A stretch of 33,042 nt of DNA. Source: Pseudomonadota bacterium (lineage in GTDB: Bacteria; Myxococcota_A; UBA9042; GCA-2863065). Of this stretch, positions 14,484 through 23,299 are shown one piece after another (position 1 is the stretch's first letter; every line of letters begins with the position of its first letter). The stretch covers positions 1 through 33,042 of the forward strand of contig SXOX01000292.1 of the NCBI GenBank assembly GCA_005776585.1, read 5' to 3'. Below the pieces are notes generated by a model. The model was not told the DNA's origin and did no database searches. It worked only from the letters and a program-made list of their open reading frames with translations. A program made the position numbers and the translations under genes.

Positions 14484-16510
14484 GTCGAGAGGTCCAACTT
14501 CCAGACCGCATCGCGCCTTGGTGGCCGAAGCGTGACCGCCAGCTTCGATTGCAGAGCCTCCTGGGCTGAGATGGGTAGTGGCGTGTCGAACAGGACGACG
14601 CCGCTCGTCATGTCGGCCGACAGGATCGTCCGGTGAAAGTGATTGTCCGACGCAGTGTCGCGCGTGATGCAGACGTTATCTCCCGCGACGAAGTCGATGA
14701 AGGTTCGCGACCCGATCGTCCCAGGCACCCCAGGAGACTTGGGTGACCTTACGTCGATGCCGAGCCCCGCGACCTGGCCGGACGGGTGCGCCATGAACTT
14801 CGCGGCGATCACGCTGGGCTGCGTGTAGACATGAATCTGCCAATACCCGTCGTTCGGGCCCGATGCGAGCCCTTTTTCGTCTGCCGGCTCGAGGACCGTC
14901 GCCGCGTTGAGCGCCTTGCACGTTGGGGCCAGGGGCGTCGTCGCGGCCACGATCGAGACTCCGGGGTAGTCTGCGTCCCACCCGAAGTTGGCCGACGTGA
15001 GCATCGACTTGGACATGAGCAAGTCGCCGTGGCGGTAACGAACGCCGAGGAGCGAGTTCACCAGCACCCCAGGCTCCTTGAGCCACTCCTCGAGCCGAAG
15101 CCCGCCGAGGCACAGGCCGCCGCCTCGGCCCTCCGGTAGATCGGTTGCAACGAGGCCGCTGCGGCCGTCGACCACCATCTCATCGCTGATGCGGAAGTAC
15201 GCGTCCTGGCGCGGCTCGTCATTGACGTAGTGCGCCGGCATGCCATCGACGTGAAGCCCTCGGGCCAGGAACAGCACGCGGGCGTTGCGCCTGGGCAAGC
15301 CGCCGTAGTCGTCCTTGGTCCAGGCCGTCAGCGAGCGACAGCGCACAAGCGGCGCATGCGCGGAGCCCGTCGCTGAGCCGACCACGTGATCGGCCTCGAC
15401 GATCATCTCTCGTCCGCCCTGGTCCTCGTTCACCTGGTCGACGACGATCACCCCGCCTCCGTCGAGGACCGGGCGCGTCAGCCGAACATGCGCGTCCGAG
15501 AGCCGCACCCACGCCCCTGCCGTGTTGTACATGCGCAGGAGGCCCGCACCCCAAGGGCGCGTCGCCAGGTCCGCGGGGCCGTCGGAGACGTTTGCGGTCA
15601 CCCACGGCGCAAGCCCATTCGTCCAGCGAACGCGCGTCAGCACGCACGGGTCCTCGTTCATGCTCCCTGTGGCGCCCTTGGGCACAGCGGTCGGAAACGG
15701 CGCCGGACCGCTACCCGGTCTCAGCAGTGCCTTGCTTGCAGCGCTCTGCACCAGCGCCGGAGACGCGGGTGGCTGCGCGGCGGGGTGCCGATAGGCCGAT
15801 GCGAATGCTGGGTCCATCGCGCCCGCAATGGCGAGCCCGTAGCCGCCCACTCCGTCGACCCAGAGGCGGTCGATGGTGAGGTTCGTGAAGCCCGAGGTGA
15901 CGACCACCGCATCTCCGCGACAACTCGACAGGCGCACGTTGTCGAGGCGGAAGCGAATGTCGACACCGGACGTCCAGACCAGCAGGTGCCTAGCCATCCT
16001 CGGGACACTACGGCTGGTCAACCACGGCCCGCCGGCAAAGCCGTGGAGGCCGATGCCCTCGATGCCGGCGTGGCTCAGGTCGGGTCCAAACCAACCGATG
16101 CGATAGTCCGGGACGATGATGGCCTCTTCGGCCGGAAAGGCCGCTGGATCGACCGGCGGCGCGTAGACGAAGCGCGTCGCCGTCGGCCCGGCGCCCAGCA
16201 GGTGCACCCTCCCGCTCCACATGAAGCCGCGCAGCAGGTACGTTCCCGGCGGCGCGTAGAGGGCCGGCGCGAAGGTATAGCCGGCCGTCTGCTGCTTGAC
16301 GATGTTCTGGACTGGTCCGAATCCATACTGCCCGAGGATCCAGTCGTGCGCCGTCTGGAAGTACGGGGTGAGGTCTTCCAGGCAGCGTCCCTCGCGAATC
16401 GATGCGTGGAGCTTCGGCGGAATCCATCGCATGACGTCGAGCCACGTCGTGTAGCCAGGCAACGGCGCCAGGAGGGTGTCGAGCTGCGTCTGGGTGTAGA
16501 GGGCGGTCAT
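14480..16510 (-). CDS. Pectate-lyase-3-like beta-helix protein (third paralogue)
   Basis: This 676-residue protein shares the layout of the two beta-helix proteins at 17627-19516 and 19522-21316. The N-terminus has 'LDVMRWIPPKLHASIREG' followed by a helical stretch, then 'APPGTYLLRGFMWSGRVHLL' with 'GAGPTATRFVY', the pattern that opens pectate-lyase-3/tailspike right-handed beta-helices. The middle (about 130-420) alternates short strands and polar turns, as in a beta-helix. The C-terminal part begins with 'VRYRHGDLL' and ends with 'VVLFDTPLPISAQEALQS', both echoed in the paralogues. No catalytic residues of a polysaccharide lyase could be assigned and no signal peptide is visible. ATG 16510 has a GAGGAG site 7 bases upstream. 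The stop overlaps the next lipoprotein start by four bases. Confidence 0.85.
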   Translation of the reverse strand: MTALYTQTQLDTLLAPLPGYTTWLDVMRWIPPKLHASIREGRCLEDLTPYFQTAHDWILGQYGFGPVQNIVKQQTAGYTFAPALYAPPGTYLLRGFMWSGRVHLLGAGPTATRFVYAPPVDPAAFPAEEAIIVPDYRIGWFGPDLSHAGIEGIGLHGFAGGPWLTSRSVPRMARHLLVWTSGVDIRFRLDNVRLSSCRGDAVVVTSGFTNLTIDRLWVDGVGGYGLAIAGAMDPAFASAYRHPAAQPPASPALVQSAASKALLRPGSGPAPFPTAVPKGATGSMNEDPCVLTRVRWTNGLAPWVTANVSDGPADLATRPWGAGLLRMYNTAGAWVRLSDAHVRLTRPVLDGGGVIVVDQVNEDQGGREMIVEADHVVGSATGSAHAPLVRCRSLTAWTKDDYGGLPRRNARVLFLARGLHVDGMPAHYVNDEPRQDAYFRISDEMVVDGRSGLVATDLPEGRGGGLCLGGLRLEEWLKEPGVLVNSLLGVRYRHGDLLMSKSMLTSANFGWDADYPGVSIVAATTPLAPTCKALNAATVLEPADEKGLASGPNDGYWQIHVYTQPSVIAAKFMAHPSGQVAGLGIDVRSPKSPGVPGTIGSRTFIDFVAGDNVCITRDTASDNHFHRTILSADMTSGVVLFDTPLPISAQEALQSKLAVTLRPPRRDAVWKLDLST

Positions 16511-16541
16511 GGTTGCTCCTCAGCGCCGGGGCCGGCGCAAT

Positions 16542-17630
16542 TCATGGCTGGAGGGGGCCAAGAGCGATGTAGCCGAGAACGTAGCCTTCGCAGCCGAGCT
16601 TCTCGAGAGGCTTCCCTGGGGCGAGCCGATAGAGGCCGTCGGGGCCGAGGCCCAGTTTGAATGTCCCGACGTAGAGGGTCCCGTCTGCCGCCGCCGCGAT
16701 CCCTTCAATCCCTCCGATATCAAAGCTTGCGATGTCGAAGGACGCGAGGAGCGCCCCGTCAGGTCCAAGCTTGACCACCCGCTCGGTGTTCTTCTTCTGA
16801 ATATCGGCGGAGCCAAGGGCGGCATACAGGAAGTCGTCGTGTCCATAGACCAGATCGCTGAGGGCGTCAGTGCTCGGTATGTCGAGTGTGGCGATGGCCT
16901 GCATTTCGCCTCCAAAGTCGAAGCGCCAAAGCGCCATGGCGCCCTTCACGGTCCGAACCAAAAGCTCGCCGGAGCCCTTCGAGTCGATGGCCGGTCGGCT
17001 TGCCTTTACGTACTTCTCTGGTGGCGGGTTGACCGTTGCCGGGGCCCACTCCGGATCGTCGGACTGCAGATCGATGGACCACACGGGGTGAGCGTTGGGT
17101 TTCGACTTGGCGACCGCGACGGCGTGGAACGACAAGCTCCTGACCACCCGGCCCTGACGGACCTGCCAGCCATCACTGTAAATCTCGTCGTTCGTAAAGC
17201 CAGACGGTGCCTGCCATGCCGGAATCGGAAGCGGCGACTCGCCAACGCTTGCGATGCCAATCCAGTAGACATGGTCATACACGGAGAAGCCATTTGGCGT
17301 CGCAAACAGACCCAATATCGTGCCAGTCACGGCATCGATTGTCACGCCCCGGCACTGCGCGCCCGCCGACACCGCCGGGCCGCCCTCAACCTGCGCTACG
17401 GCATGTTCGTCAGGCACCTGATCGGCGCCGAAGGTGCAGTAGACGAGCGCCGGTTGGGGCGCGAGCGCTGCGCCGATCACCGATGCCCCCGGCTCCACGC
17501 TGCTCTCGAGCGACCTTTGAACCGACATATCCGCGGCGAGATCTGCATCTGACGCACATCCGGCGAACAAGCATGCCGAGCGGGAGACGATCGCAACTGC
17601 AATGCACTCACCTAGCCGGATGCGGCTCAC
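16542..17630 (-). CDS. Propeller-like lipoprotein within beta-helix operon
   Basis: This 362-residue protein starts at GTG 17630, overlapping the stop of the upstream beta-helix gene (GTGA). Its leader ends in a lipobox (LFAGC, Cys25), so it is probably lipid-anchored. The rest is beta-rich with repeats such as 'ALWRFDFGGEMQAIATLDIP', 'RVVKLGPDGALLASFDIASF' and 'GIAAAADGTLYVGTFKLGLG', which look like propeller blades of the NHL/SMP-30 kind. No enzyme motif is recognised. A gap of 31 bp separates it from the following beta-helix gene. The alternation of beta-helix and lipoprotein genes suggests that each lipoprotein pairs with a beta-helix protein. Confidence 0.85.
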   Translation of the reverse strand: MSRIRLGECIAVAIVSRSACLFAGCASDADLAADMSVQRSLESSVEPGASVIGAALAPQPALVYCTFGADQVPDEHAVAQVEGGPAVSAGAQCRGVTIDAVTGTILGLFATPNGFSVYDHVYWIGIASVGESPLPIPAWQAPSGFTNDEIYSDGWQVRQGRVVRSLSFHAVAVAKSKPNAHPVWSIDLQSDDPEWAPATVNPPPEKYVKASRPAIDSKGSGELLVRTVKGAMALWRFDFGGEMQAIATLDIPSTDALSDLVYGHDDFLYAALGSADIQKKNTERVVKLGPDGALLASFDIASFDIGGIEGIAAAADGTLYVGTFKLGLGPDGLYRLAPGKPLEKLGCEGYVLGYIALGPLQP

Positions 17631-19516
17631 TTCATCGGTGCGGGATCAAGGAAAGTACCCACCGCCAGGGCGCCGAGAGCCACAAACTTCGAGCCGGCCA
17701 ACGCGATTGCCTTGTAGTGCATGTCCACCTGTTTTGTGCCTGGAATTCCGATCCGAACCGAGATGGACTGCTGTTCGGCTGCTACGATGACGCCATTGTA
17801 GGTCTGGCTGGCCTCGGCCGAGAACGTGACGACAACTGCCATGCCGGTGACCCACGCACTGGCGCCACCCTGAGCTTCGATCACGAGCTTGTAGCCATAC
17901 ATGCGAGGTCCGGGAAGCTCCGGCGAGCCTTCGGGCTGCGGCAATAACTCCGGAATCTCGAGCTTGAACGCCGCCGTGATCGCCACCGGCGGCACGAGCG
18001 CAAACAGCGCGTTGTTGAACTCCGCCTTTAGCGCTGGCGCCAGCGCCTTCATACGCAGTTGCCAGCCCTTGGGCTGACCGGGCGCGTACCGCGCGTTGAG
18101 AAGGATGTCGCCATGGCGGAGGTAGCGCGGCACGGTGTCGTCTGCGACCAGGTCCGCGAGCGGCGCGTCCATTGGCGTCGTGACGAAGCCAACGACGCGT
18201 CCGCCGAGAGCCAGGAAGTCGCGTCCCGCGCCGGAGACGGCGAAGCCCGTCACGTCCGGCGCGACGTTGCGCTCGGAGATGATGCGCAAGAAGCCATCCG
18301 CGCCAGGCGTGGCCGGCAGAGCGATCGCTTCGAAGAAGCCCTCCGCGAGGTGATCGATGGCGATGTTCTCCGCGTGGTAGCGCACGCACCCGGCCGGCGC
18401 GTGCACGAGCGTCACGTGGTCGTCCTCACGCACGGCGCCCGAGACGTGGCGAAGCGAGACGCTCCCACGCGAGGTGGCTGGCACGTCAAAGGTGACGAGA
18501 CTGGCGCGGCCGAGCAACGTGGTCACTTGCTCGACGACCGCGTGCTCGATGAGGACGTGTGCGCTCGCGGGGTCGCTGACCCGCACCAGCCCGCGGCCCA
18601 GCAGTCCTTGGACCACGGGCACCGTGGCCTTGCTCGTCCCGGAGACGACGATGGCGTCCGGCAGGTCGCTCATCGCCGACTCGGCCATCGCCTTGAGCAG
18701 GACTCGACGTGCGACCGCTGGGAGCGTCAGATCGTTGGTGATGGAGATGTGTCGCAGCGAGACGGCGCTGGCGCCCTCCGGAGAGACGCTGCTGCCAGCG
18801 ACGTGCAGAAGCGCACCGCCGACGTTCAGCGCGTGGACGTGGCTGAGGTGGAGCACCTGCGCGCCTTGCTCGAGGACGACTGCGTCGCCGGAGCACCCGA
18901 CCAGGTGCAGCTCCTCCAAGGCGAGCCCGAAGCGCGCCCGGCGTCGGACGCGAATGAGGTTGCGACACACGCCGCCGTCGGTGCTGATACCGATGAGGGT
19001 CATGTTGGAGAGCGGCGCACAGTGCTCGGCTTCGAACGGGTCGTCTGGACCGTCGATGGTCACGAGGCTGGGCGCGTCTTCGCTCGAGAGGCCGGCTGGA
19101 CCGAGATAGACGAGCCGCGTTACGTCTGGCCCTTCTCCGATCAGGGTTACGCGTCCGAGAGAGGTCACGCCGCGCAGGAGATATGTGCCTCCCGACAGAA
19201 ACAGGAGCGGTCGCTGGGGAAGCGCCCCGAGCGGGAACGTGATCCCCGGCGTGACGACCCCTGGCGTCTGCGAGGCCGGCTGCTTGCCCGCCTCCATGCC
19301 CTGGGTCAGCTCGTCGAGCGCCTGGTTGAGCTCGGCAGTGACGTCGAGTCCCTTGTCGAGCGAGTGCTTCCGAATCGCATCGCGCTTTGCAGGCGAGAGC
19401 CACCGCATGAACTCGTGGTGCGGCCGACCGATGAGGTTGAACGGCTCGCCGGGCTGTTGAAGGCTCTGCGCGTCCGAGGTCTCGGGTGCCGGCGCAATGG
19501 TATCGTTGAACGCCAT
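17627..19516 (-). CDS. Pectate-lyase-3-like beta-helix protein (second paralogue)
   Basis: This 629-residue protein starts at ATG 19516 with TAGGA just upstream, five bases after the restored stop of the previous gene. It opens with a Pro/Ser-rich leader and then 'HEFMRWLSPAKRDAIRKHSL', a helical stretch with 'LDELTQGME', and 'FLSGGTYLLRGVTSLGRVTL' followed by 'IGEGPDVTRLVY', matching the paralogue at 14480-16510 closely. Central strands ('MTLIGISTDGG', 'LEELHLVGCSGDAVVL') fit a right-handed beta-helix. The C-terminal module contains 'RYLRHGDILLNARY' and a beta-sandwich-like end. No signal peptide or catalytic triad is seen. The frame continues upstream of 19516 without a stop into the previous gene, but that junction has the composition of a shifted frame, so two separate proteins are more likely than one of 1273 residues. 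Confidence 0.82.
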   Translation of the reverse strand: MAFNDTIAPAPETSDAQSLQQPGEPFNLIGRPHHEFMRWLSPAKRDAIRKHSLDKGLDVTAELNQALDELTQGMEAGKQPASQTPGVVTPGITFPLGALPQRPLLFLSGGTYLLRGVTSLGRVTLIGEGPDVTRLVYLGPAGLSSEDAPSLVTIDGPDDPFEAEHCAPLSNMTLIGISTDGGVCRNLIRVRRRARFGLALEELHLVGCSGDAVVLEQGAQVLHLSHVHALNVGGALLHVAGSSVSPEGASAVSLRHISITNDLTLPAVARRVLLKAMAESAMSDLPDAIVVSGTSKATVPVVQGLLGRGLVRVSDPASAHVLIEHAVVEQVTTLLGRASLVTFDVPATSRGSVSLRHVSGAVREDDHVTLVHAPAGCVRYHAENIAIDHLAEGFFEAIALPATPGADGFLRIISERNVAPDVTGFAVSGAGRDFLALGGRVVGFVTTPMDAPLADLVADDTVPRYLRHGDILLNARYAPGQPKGWQLRMKALAPALKAEFNNALFALVPPVAITAAFKLEIPELLPQPEGSPELPGPRMYGYKLVIEAQGGASAWVTGMAVVVTFSAEASQTYNGVIVAAEQQSISVRIGIPGTKQVDMHYKAIALAGSKFVALGALAVGTFLDPAPMK

Positions 19517-19521
19517 GGGTC

Positions 19522-21316
19522 CTAGGCCCCCATCGGATCGAGCGCTGGTGGCAGTGGCGCCAGGAGGAGCTTGGCCCCGGTCACGCCCTGAAAGGCCGCC
19601 GGGACCCGCACCGCGAGCCGGCGAGCTGACCGTCACGTTGTCGCCCCGGCACGCTCGAGACAGGCCGATGAGGCTGGCGTCGTCGATCTGGACCACGACT
19701 CCGGAGAGGCCGGTGCCCAACAACACGCCGCTCAGGGTGGTTCCGCCGCTCGCGACGTAGTGTCCGTTGTTTGGGCTGACGGTCATTGCTCCAACGGGAG
19801 CGGCGGCCACGTGGGCGAGCGCGGCGCTCTCGCCGACGGGCGCTCTTCGGAGGACCAGGTCTCCAACGCGCAGGCGAACGGCGCGCCCGTCCGACTCCGG
19901 CAGCAACGCGTCGTCATGGGTCACCACCAACTTGTGCCCGCCGAGACCCAAGATGGCGGGGCTTCCAACCTCGCCGGTATCGACCAGGGCGTCATTGTGG
20001 GGGCCGACCTCGCGACGACTCCGGACGCGGCGGACTGTATTCAGCCCAAGCACGGCCGGATTGGCGGGTGTGGCGTCGATATGGAGCATCTTGGCCAGGG
20101 ACGTCGAGAGCCGTGCACCGGTAGCCATGAGGCGGACCCGCCCGTCGTTGCTGCGAATCCAGCAGATGGCGTCGTGCTTTTTGCTATGGCCCATCACGAG
20201 GTTGAGTTGCACGGTCGCTCGGCTCTGATCACCGGAAGAGCGCAGATTGATGAGCGCGGGCGGGCCGAAGCTCTGAGACGGCTTGCTCCCCATCGGGAAC
20301 GGGAGCGGCACCGGAATGGCATTGACCTCGACCCGTCCGTTGCCGACGAACACGTCCGCACGTGTGACGCCCTCGAGACGCACCAGTCCGTTGCCCCAGT
20401 AGGTGTTCTCGATCTGCTGCTCGAGCGTATCCGCCGGAAGCAGCGGAAATGCGTAAGGCCCCAGACCGGAGTCCTGAAGCACCATCGCGTCCAGCGCCTT
20501 CTGGTCGCCGAGCTCGTTCGGATGGAACGTCGTCGGCCGGACGCAGGCCGTCGTGAAACGCTCGATGACGACCCGCGTGACGCGCTTGGAATCGCCCGCT
20601 GGATCGCCGTCCACTCGGACCGACGTGCCGCCGCAGGAGTCGCCTCGATGAAGGCTGAGGAGGACCTCCTCGACGCCCTTGCTGAACCACAGCCCGTCCC
20701 GGCGAAAGAAGCTGAAGTAGCAGTAGTCGACACGAAACCCCGGTCCGACCGGGTCGTCGAATCGGACGCCGTACGAGGCCATTGGAAAGCGCGTGTTGCC
20801 GGTCGGCGAGTCATTCGCGCGCGGGTACGCGGTGCCCTCGAGACCCAGGCGAAAGAGGCCACCGCCACGTCGACCAAACGGTGTGGTGGCCAGGCTCGCG
20901 CTCGCGCGCAGCAAGCACGACGTGGCGGGGTCTACCGGTTGCGTCGTTGCGCCGTAGAACAGTTGAGACGTCGACGGGTGCTCGCCAATCAGAGCGACCG
21001 CCAGGTCATACGGGATCTCCATCGCCGGGTACGTCCCCGAGGGAAAGTAGAGACCCGGTGGCCGAATCCGGAGGCCCGAGACGTGAGCCGCCGTGAACTG
21101 CTCTTGCAGTGCGGCGACGTCGGCGATGGCCTTACCGATGCTGGTTGAGATGGCGGCGCGCGACACTGCGTCGAGCTGAGGCGCCGTTCGGCGTCGGATG
21201 GGGGCGTGGTAGGCCTTGTCAATCCAACCGAGCACGTTGAGAAGGTGCCTCTTGCCGGCGCCGAGATCAAGGTAGCTCTGGGCCGCCTCATCCGATGTGG
21301 CCTTGACCGGGCTCAT
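19522..21316 (-). CDS. Pectate-lyase-3-like beta-helix protein (first paralogue), frameshifted end
   Basis: The gene starts at ATG 21316, seven bases after the stop of the small first gene. It encodes 'LNVLGWIDKAYHAPIRRR', a helical stretch, and 'PPGLYFPSGTYPAMEI' with 'VALIGEHPSTSQLFYG', the same opening as the two paralogues. The C-terminal module has 'VRLRVGDLVLRR'. The frame read from 21316 does not stop until 17627, but between about 19632 and 19610 coding signal moves to another frame. There the sequence reads 'LAVRVPAAFQGVTGAKLLLA' then 'PLPPALDPMGA' and stops at TAG 19522-19524. That ending parallels 'SGVVLFDTPLPISAQEAL' of the third paralogue, and its codons end mostly in G or C. The span is 1795 bases, one more than a multiple of three, which fits a single inserted base: either a sequencing error or a real mutation. 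Confidence 0.75.
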
Positions 21317-21323
21317 CGGCAGA

Positions 21324-21797
21324 TCAGAGGACCAGGATCGTCGCGATGAACTCGATGTACCAGGAGCCCGAGCCCGCGGCCGTGACGTCGACGTTGGGCA
21401 CGAGGTAGTTCGCGAAGACCTCCCCGTCGGCATGCTGCCCGTCAGCACCCGAGGGGCGATACTCGCTGCTGAACTCGCCGATGATCCAGTGTGCGATCTT
21501 GCCGGCGTCCGTTGCCCCGACCTCCCAGCGCTTGACGACTCCCGTACTCCGACCGATCGACCGTGCGTGGCCTGTGGTGTTGGCGTAGCCCGAGACGAGC
21601 CCGTGCTCGGTCTCGTACATGCTCGTCGCCCACCCGAGCTTCAACGTGTTGCCCGCGAGGCTGACCTCCCGCATCTCCACGTCAATCAGGACGGTTCGCC
21701 CGCCCAGCGTTGGGACCAAGTCGTCCCGTGCGCCATAGTTGACGCCGGTCGTGTTCGAGCCGGAGATGCGGATTCTCTTCGTGTATTGCTGTGCCAT
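21324..21797 (-). CDS. Small unknown protein, first gene of beta-helix operon
   Basis: This 157-residue protein is not recognised. ATG 21797 is chosen because GGGAGG lies about 7 bases upstream. It opens with 'MAQQYTKRIRISGSNTTGVN', has alternating strands with 'LIDVEMREVSLAGNTLKLGW' and 'GKIAHWIIGEFSSEYR', and ends in a hydrophobic 'WYIEFIATILVL'. It has no signal peptide or membrane helix in the middle, and looks like a compact beta-sandwich. It lies directly upstream of the first beta-helix gene with a 7-bp gap, so it is probably cotranscribed. It could be a capping, assembly or structural partner of the beta-helix proteins, which is inference. Confidence 0.78.
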   Translation of the reverse strand: MAQQYTKRIRISGSNTTGVNYGARDDLVPTLGGRTVLIDVEMREVSLAGNTLKLGWATSMYETEHGLVSGYANTTGHARSIGRSTGVVKRWEVGATDAGKIAHWIIGEFSSEYRPSGADGQHADGEVFANYLVPNVDVTAAGSGSWYIEFIATILVL

Positions 21798-21982
21798 GCT
21801 GGACCTCCCTGGTGGTTGCAAGTACCGGCGTCCAGCCTACCCCCCCCTCATTTCTAAGTAGCAAGTACATAAAACATGCAGTCGTTGACACCTCCACGGC
21901 AGCCACCGCACCCGTTCGCCCCGATCCGCCATGGGCCGGTGGCCGTGGCCTGAGTCGAGCACCCGCCGCGCCACGCGCGCCG
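21798..21982. promoter_or_regulatory. AT-richer promoter region of the beta-helix operon
   Basis: This 185-bp gap has no gene. The stretch about 21848-21890 is much richer in A and T than its surroundings and is the likely promoter region for the minus-strand operon, although no convincing -35/-10 pair could be fixed. GCAAGTAC occurs twice in direct orientation (21818-21825 and 21861-21868), 43 bp apart; on the minus strand both copies are followed by W-A-C (GTACTTGCTAC and GTACTTGCAAC). This spacing is about four helical turns, as for paired operator sites. Confidence 0.45.
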
Positions 21983-23173
21983 TCAGGCAACCATCTCGCG
22001 TACGTCAAACACGCTGAGCGCCATGGTGCGTTCGTCGAGCGGATAGCTCGTGTCCGTGCGACAGACCACGGTCCGGCTCGCGACGCGCTCGCCCTCCGAT
22101 TCGAGGAGCGCGGCAACGGCGTGCATCGACTGCGTGTCATGGGCGTTCGGGTACTGCGCCGCCTTGACCTCGATCAGGGCGACGCCGGCGCCGGTCTGAA
22201 GCACAAAGTCGACCTCTCGGTTGCGCTGATCCCGGTAGAACCACACGGTCGATGCCGAGCCGGCGACTGCGAGGCTCTTTCGGAGCTCGCCGAACACGAG
22301 CGACTCCAGCAGGGCGCCGAAGAACGGGCTGGTCTCGAGCGTCCCTTCGTCGATGCCGAGCAGGAAGGCGGCGAAGCCGGTGTCGCAGAAGTAGACCTTG
22401 GGCGCCTTGATCACGCGCTTGCCGACATTGCGGAAGTAAGGCGAGAGCAACACGACTTGGTTGGTCGCCTCCAGCGCCGAGAGCCACTGCTCCACCGTGG
22501 GCACCGAGATGCCCACGTCCCGCGCGAGGTCGGACTTGTTGAGCAGCTGGCCCGTGCGTGTCGCGAGCAGCCGCATGAATCGCTCGAACTCTCGGAGCTT
22601 CCCTACCTGGATGACCTGGCGTAGATCGCGCTCGAGGTACGTGACGAGGTAGCTCGACAGAAAGCGATTCCGATCCAGGTCGCTCTGGCGCCAGAGTTCG
22701 GGGAAGCTGCCACGCGTGATCCACGGGACCACGGACGCCGGGTGCCGCTTCAGGCGCTCGGCTGCGAGCAGCTCTGAGCCGCTCACGCCCTCGAGGTCGA
22801 AGACGGCCACCCGCCCGGCAAGGCTCTCCGACACCCCCTGCATCAGCGCGAGCTTCTGGGATCCGGTGAGCAGGTACTGGCCCATGGCGTGGCGATCCTG
22901 GTCGACTGCAACCTTGAGGTGGCGAAGGATGCCCGGAGAATACTGCACTTCGTCAATAATCACTGGCGGCGGACAGCCCGCGAGGAACACCGCGGGAGAC
23001 TGCTCCGCCAGCGCAGCCGCCTCGGGTACGTCGAGGGTGGCGTAGCCGTGGGCAGGAAACATCTGCCGTAGCAGGGAGGTCTTGCCCACCTGACGAGCCC
23101 CTGTGAGGAGCAGGACGGGAAACTGGCGCGCGCAGCGTTCGAGAGAGGAGCAGATTTGCCTTTGGATCCACAT
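21983..23173 (-). CDS. AAA ATPase with DUF4143 C-terminal domain
   Basis: This 396-residue protein is a P-loop ATPase of the AAA_14/DUF4143 family. Walker A is 'TGARQVGKTS' (residues 24-33) and Walker B 'PVIIDEVQ' near residue 90. A winged-helix-like segment follows ('LNKSDLARDVGISVPTVEQW'), then a DUF4143 domain with 'VIKAPKVYFCDTGFAAFLLG'. The end carries a PD-(D/E)XK-like pattern: 'REVDFVLQ' and 'ALIEVKAAQ'. Such proteins are widespread, often patchy in distribution, and their role is not established. ATG 23173 has no strong Shine-Dalgarno. The paralogue at 23300-24475 lies directly upstream on the same strand, with a 126-bp gap where no gene is seen. This pair probably arose by duplication or joint transfer. 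Confidence 0.88.
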   Translation of the reverse strand: MWIQRQICSSLERCARQFPVLLLTGARQVGKTSLLRQMFPAHGYATLDVPEAAALAEQSPAVFLAGCPPPVIIDEVQYSPGILRHLKVAVDQDRHAMGQYLLTGSQKLALMQGVSESLAGRVAVFDLEGVSGSELLAAERLKRHPASVVPWITRGSFPELWRQSDLDRNRFLSSYLVTYLERDLRQVIQVGKLREFERFMRLLATRTGQLLNKSDLARDVGISVPTVEQWLSALEATNQVVLLSPYFRNVGKRVIKAPKVYFCDTGFAAFLLGIDEGTLETSPFFGALLESLVFGELRKSLAVAGSASTVWFYRDQRNREVDFVLQTGAGVALIEVKAAQYPNAHDTQSMHAVAALLESEGERVASRTVVCRTDTSYPLDERTMALSVFDVREMVA

Positions 23174-23299
23174 GGGTGGGGATTCTAAGGTTCAACCAGC
23201 GAAACTTCCAATACGTCAAACTCAGGAGAGCGCTGGAGCGAGACCTGGCCATCGCGTCGCAGGCCCGAGAAGTCGCACCAAGCGCCCACTCGAAGCCCG

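Noticed and set aside
19760..21148. Plus-strand frame of 462 codons
   Set aside because: Antisense to the first beta-helix gene; no ribosome-binding site or recognisable domain.
17627..21448. A single 1273-residue beta-helix protein
   Set aside because: The frame is continuous, but its N-terminal 44 residues and the 19520-19632 junction have shifted-frame composition, and a good stop and start lie between the two halves. Treated as two genes with a frameshift.
12840..21797. Prophage remnant
   Set aside because: Beta-helix proteins recall tailspikes, but no capsid, portal, terminase, tail tube, integrase, lysis or attachment-site signal is seen, and two lipoproteins are interleaved.
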